From assembly GCA_020026285.1 (NCBI GenBank), contig JAHHQS010000166.1, forward strand, positions 1-8,033: 8,033 nucleotides of DNA. Direction: 5' to 3'. The notes under the pieces are model-generated. The model was not told the origin of the DNA. It worked only from the letters and a program-made list of their open reading frames with translations, and did no database searches. The DNA comes from Parabacteroides sp. Lineage in GTDB: Bacteria; Bacteroidota; Bacteroidia; Bacteroidales; Tannerellaceae. The translations under genes and the position numbers were made by a program. Numbering within the stretch: position 1 is the first letter of the stretch; the number at the start of each line of letters is the position of its first letter. Of this stretch, positions 5,774 through 8,033 are shown piece after piece.

Positions 5774-7654
5774 ATGGAAACTTCATTACTGCTAAAAACA
5801 GTTTTATTAGCTCCTTTAGCAATGTTGTGTTTACAGCCTGTAAATGCACAGCAATCTTCAGTTGATCCCGCATCTAAGTTGAAAATTAATGGCTATGTCG
5901 GTAAACGAATCAATGATTGTATTTCACATCGAGTAAAAGGGCAGGATGTTGATCATCTTGTTGAACCATTCAGACATCGAGAAGAAACAAGTCGATGGCA
6001 GATGGAATTTTGGGGTAAATGGGTACAAGGAGCTATTGCTTCATATCGTTATAATCATGATCCCGAATTGTATGAAATTATAAAGAAGTCTGCTGAAGAG
6101 ATGATGGCTACTCAAACAGAAGACGGATATATAGGAAATTATCCTCCAAAGTATCAGTTGAATGGATGGGATGTCTGGGGTAGAAAATATACAGCTCTTG
6201 GATTAATCTGCTGGTACGATTTATCGAAAGACGAAAAAGCTTTAGATTCAGCCTGCAGATTGATTGATCATTTGATGACTCAGGTTGGTCCCGGAAAAGT
6301 CGATATCGTTTCAACAGGTTTTTATATTGGTATGGCAAGTTCTTCTGTTTTGGAACCTGTTCTATATCTTTATAATAAAACGAAACAGGAAAGGTACTTG
6401 AATTTTGCACGTTATATTGTTGATCGTTGGGAAAAGAAAGGTGGTCCGGCTCTTATATCCAAATCGTTGAATGATGTTCCTGTTGCGAATCGTTTCCCTC
6501 ATCCGAAAAGCTGGTTCTCTCCGGAAAATGGTCATAAGGCATACGAGATGATGTCCTGTTATGAAGGTCTGCTCGAACTTTATAAAATAACCAAGAACCC
6601 TCTTTATCTTACAGTTGTAGAGAAAACTGTAAATCATATTATCAATGAAGAAATTAATATTGCGGGTTCAGGCAGTGCTTTTGAATGTTGGTACGATGGC
6701 AAGAGATTGCAGACTCTGCCTACTTATCATACGATGGAAACTTGTGTTACATTTACATGGATGCAGCTATGTAATCGTTTGCTTGAGTTGACGGGTAATA
6801 CTTTGTATGCCGACTGTATGGAAAGATCTATTTATAATGCGCTGATGGCTTCATTGAAAGATGACGGTTCTCAAATAGTCAAATATAGTCCTTTGGAAGG
6901 ATGCAGATATGAAGGAGAGGAGCAATGTGGAATGCATATCAATTGCTGTAACGCAAATGGACCAAGAGCCTTTGCTATGATTCCCCAGGCAATCTATCGT
7001 TCGGAAGAAAATCGTATCAAAGTTAATTTTTATATGCCTTCGGAAGCTGAATTTACAGTTAATAAGAAAGTGAAGGTTCATTTGACTCAGATAACCGATT
7101 ATCCGAAGACTGATAAAATCGAATTCGAGATCAATCCATCAAAAGCATCAGAATTTACAATGTCTTTGCGTATTCCGTTCTGGAGTGAGCAGGTTTGTGT
7201 GAAAGTTAATGGTGAGGAAATAAAAAATATAGAAAAAGGATGTTATCTGAATATTAAGCGTCAATGGAAGAAAGGAGATCGAATATCTTTGCAGTTTGAT
7301 CTGCGTGCACGATTATTAGAAATGAATAATGCCCAGGCTATTCTTAGAGGTCCGATTGTATTGGCTCGAGATAGTCGATTCAACGATGGATTTGTTGACG
7401 AGGCATCTAATATAGTGGGAGAAAATGGTTTTGTAGAACTGACGCCGGTTGATAATCCTCCTTTCTCATGGATGGCCTTCAAGGTTAAATCTGTATTGGG
7501 TACAGGTCTCGAAGGAAGCGATGCAGCCAGAATTATTCATGTATGTGATTTCTCATCTGCTGGAAATAATTGGGATCCGGCTCAGCGTTATCGGGTTTGG
7601 TTGCCTAAAACATTGAATGTTATGCATATGCCTTATAAACCATACAATCGTTAA
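5774..7654 (+). CDS. Secreted GH127/DUF1680 glycosidase, probable beta-L-arabinofuranosidase
   Basis: This exported glycoside hydrolase of the DUF1680 fold probably releases beta-L-arabinofuranose or a related sugar from plant-type glycans in the periplasm. Residues 1-25 look like a Sec signal peptide cut at VNA-QQ. No cysteine fits a lipobox, so it should be soluble. An (alpha/alpha)6-type catalytic domain covers about residues 35-410, rich in aromatic and Gly motifs such as DGYIGNYPP (117-125), HTMETCVTFTWM (319-330) and INCCNANGPR (389-398). Glu322, Cys324, Cys391 and Cys392 correspond to the zinc/cysteine active site of B. longum HypBA1 (Glu338, Cys340, Cys417, Cys418), so the cysteine nucleophile is present. 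Beta-sandwich-like sequence follows to residue 626. It has its own promoter, a structured leader and a terminator, and no SusC/SusD pair or sensor is nearby. The related families GH146 and other DUF1680 groups cannot be excluded, so substrate is uncertain. Confidence 0.88.
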   Translation: METSLLLKTVLLAPLAMLCLQPVNAQQSSVDPASKLKINGYVGKRINDCISHRVKGQDVDHLVEPFRHREETSRWQMEFWGKWVQGAIASYRYNHDPELYEIIKKSAEEMMATQTEDGYIGNYPPKYQLNGWDVWGRKYTALGLICWYDLSKDEKALDSACRLIDHLMTQVGPGKVDIVSTGFYIGMASSSVLEPVLYLYNKTKQERYLNFARYIVDRWEKKGGPALISKSLNDVPVANRFPHPKSWFSPENGHKAYEMMSCYEGLLELYKITKNPLYLTVVEKTVNHIINEEINIAGSGSAFECWYDGKRLQTLPTYHTMETCVTFTWMQLCNRLLELTGNTLYADCMERSIYNALMASLKDDGSQIVKYSPLEGCRYEGEEQCGMHINCCNANGPRAFAMIPQAIYRSEENRIKVNFYMPSEAEFTVNKKVKVHLTQITDYPKTDKIEFEINPSKASEFTMSLRIPFWSEQVCVKVNGEEIKNIEKGCYLNIKRQWKKGDRISLQFDLRARLLEMNNAQAILRGPIVLARDSRFNDGFVDEASNIVGENGFVELTPVDNPPFSWMAFKVKSVLGTGLEGSDAARIIHVCDFSSAGNNWDPAQRYRVWLPKTLNVMHMPYKPYNR

Positions 7655-7684
7655 GAAATGAATGTTACGAATAAATAAGGTGAC

Positions 7685-7706
7685 AGATCAAGTTCGGATT
7701 TGATCT
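7685..7706 (+). other. Small stem-loop after the GH127 gene
   Basis: AGATCAA (7685-7691) pairs perfectly with TTGATCT (7700-7706) around an eight-base loop. No T run follows, so it is unlikely to terminate by itself. It lies between the GH127 stop and the main terminator and may protect the mRNA 3' end. Confidence 0.4.
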
Positions 7707-7718
7707 CTTACGGAACAG

Positions 7719-7767
7719 AAAGCAGTTTCTTATTCTTGAATTTCAAGGAATAGGAAACTGCTTTTTT
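7719..7767 (+). terminator. Long intrinsic terminator of the GH127 gene
   Basis: AAAGCAGTTTC (7719-7729) pairs with GAAACTGCTTT (7754-7764). The stem continues through TTATT with AATAG (one T-G pair, G7748 bulged) and CTTGA with TCAAG, leaving a three-base loop. The result is about 21 base pairs. Six T residues (7762-7767) end it. The AAA at the 5' foot would give only a short T run for minus-strand transcription, so it is mainly a + strand terminator. Confidence 0.92.
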
Positions 7768-7839
7768 ATGGAAGGGGAAAAGTGCCTGATATTTAATGAT
7801 ATATAACTGTAAAGATGTAATATCTTTTTGTCTGTTGCA

Positions 7840-7897
7840 AACCGAAAAAAATGGAACCGAAAAGGTCAAAGATTTTCTCAAAAAGGTCAAAGATTTT
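7840..7897. repeat. Nested short direct repeats, one pair with 21-bp period
   Basis: The 17-base sequence AAAAGGTCAAAGATTTT occurs at 7860-7876 and again, unchanged, at 7881-7897, so the period is 21 bases. A second pair, AACCGAAAA, lies at 7840-7848 and 7855-7863 (period 15) and overlaps the start of the first. ACCTTTTC at 7912-7919 is the reverse complement of GAAAAGGT at 7859-7866. There are only two copies, so this is not a CRISPR array. It lies about 60 bases before the start of the last gene, which fits a regulatory site. Confidence 0.75.
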
Positions 7898-7957
7898 TTT
7901 TAAACGATAAAACCTTTTCAAGAGAACGTCGTATGTTTTTTATAGTCAACTCTTTTT

Positions 7958-8033
7958 ATGTTTTCGGCAGATTACATTAAGAAATGTGAAAACAGAGCTT
8001 TTAATCAGAACGCTTTGAGGAATCATTATTACC
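7958..8033 (+). CDS. Start of an unidentified gene, cut by the window end
   Basis: An ATG at 7958 opens a frame that stays open to the end of the window, giving 25 residues: it begins MFSADYIKKCENRAFNQNAL and ends RNHYY. An in-frame stop (TAG at 7943) lies just upstream, and this is the only ATG, so the start is well defined if the gene is real. The residues are mixed and hydrophilic with a helical look, and there is no signal peptide, so a cytoplasmic protein is likely. The codons are ordinary for this window. I do not recognise the family. A near-match to the -7 box (TATGTTTT, 7932-7939) and the direct repeats lie upstream. With only 76 bases, a chance open frame cannot be excluded. Confidence 0.5.
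   Translation, partial: MFSADYIKKCENRAFNQNALRNHYY

Larger units (their letters stand above)
7655..7957. other. Intergenic region with hairpins and direct repeats
   Basis: This stretch of about 300 bases has no convincing gene. It holds a small hairpin (7685-7706), a long terminator hairpin (7719-7767), a weak AAAGAT/ATCTTT hairpin (7811-7827), and a cluster of direct repeats (7840-7897). A minus-strand frame across 7708-7890 exists but runs through the terminator and shows no family features. Confidence 0.7.

Noticed and set aside
6108..7482. Four minus-strand open frames opposite the GH127 gene
   Set aside because: The GH127 frame is continuous with intact catalytic motifs; the opposite frames have low-complexity or atypical composition and no starts with promoter support.
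7821..7830. Promoter box TATCTTTTTG
   Set aside because: It has two extra T residues compared with TAnnTTTG, no -33 element, and lies 128 bases before the nearest start codon.
7708..7890. Minus-strand 60-codon frame in the final intergenic region
   Set aside because: It runs through the long terminator hairpin and the direct repeats, which explain the sequence better, and it has no family-like features.
7860..7897. CRISPR array
   Set aside because: There are only two 17-base copies with a four-base spacer, and no cas genes are nearby.
1..8033. tRNA, rRNA, insertion sequence or phage genes
   Set aside because: No such features were recognised by eye on either strand; no transposase motifs or terminal inverted repeats bounding a segment were seen.

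Overview
The window is AT-rich with all recognised genes on the + strand. It looks like chromosomal DNA from a member of the Bacteroidota, most likely Bacteroidales. Three points support this: promoter-like boxes of the Bacteroides TAnnTTTG form sit upstream of three transcription units; translation starts lack Shine-Dalgarno sequences; and the gene types fit (an OmpA-family porin with a coiled-coil linker, and a secreted GH127/DUF1680 enzyme). Genus and species cannot be fixed from the sequence alone.

Layout. (1) Positions 1-1145 hold the 3' part of an OmpA-family outer-membrane protein, cut by the window edge inside its signal peptide and followed by a strong intrinsic terminator. (2) Positions 1245-2642 hold a membrane sugar-phosphate transferase of the WcaJ/CpsE type, which starts glycan assembly on undecaprenyl phosphate. 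No other glycan genes are visible. (3) Positions 2711-5591 hold a compact four-gene unit, ruvX, def, an acyl-CoA carboxyltransferase (MmdA/PccB type) and a small biotin carrier protein, with gaps of 1, 14 and 10 bases. It appears to run from one promoter whose -7 box lies only 5 bases before the ruvX start codon, to a perfect 11-bp terminator hairpin. (4) Positions 5774-7654 hold a secreted GH127-family glycosidase with an unusual leader: a promoter box, an eight-codon reading frame, and a hairpin whose loop carries that frame's stop codon. A long terminator hairpin follows. (5) The last 380 bases are mostly non-coding and contain a 17-bp direct repeat with a 21-bp period. They end in the first 25 codons of a gene that runs off the window.

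Function. The genes do not form one pathway. ruvX and def are housekeeping genes. The carboxyltransferase and biotin carrier should be two parts of one biotin-dependent enzyme, but the biotin carboxylase or membrane decarboxylase subunit needed to complete it is not here. The OmpA protein, sugar transferase and glycosidase are independent cell-envelope or glycan functions, each with its own signals.

No clearly new biological system was found. The points most worth checking are the QAMKM variant of the biotinylation motif, the incomplete carboxylase pair, the leader of the GH127 gene, and the 21-bp-period repeats upstream of the truncated last gene.
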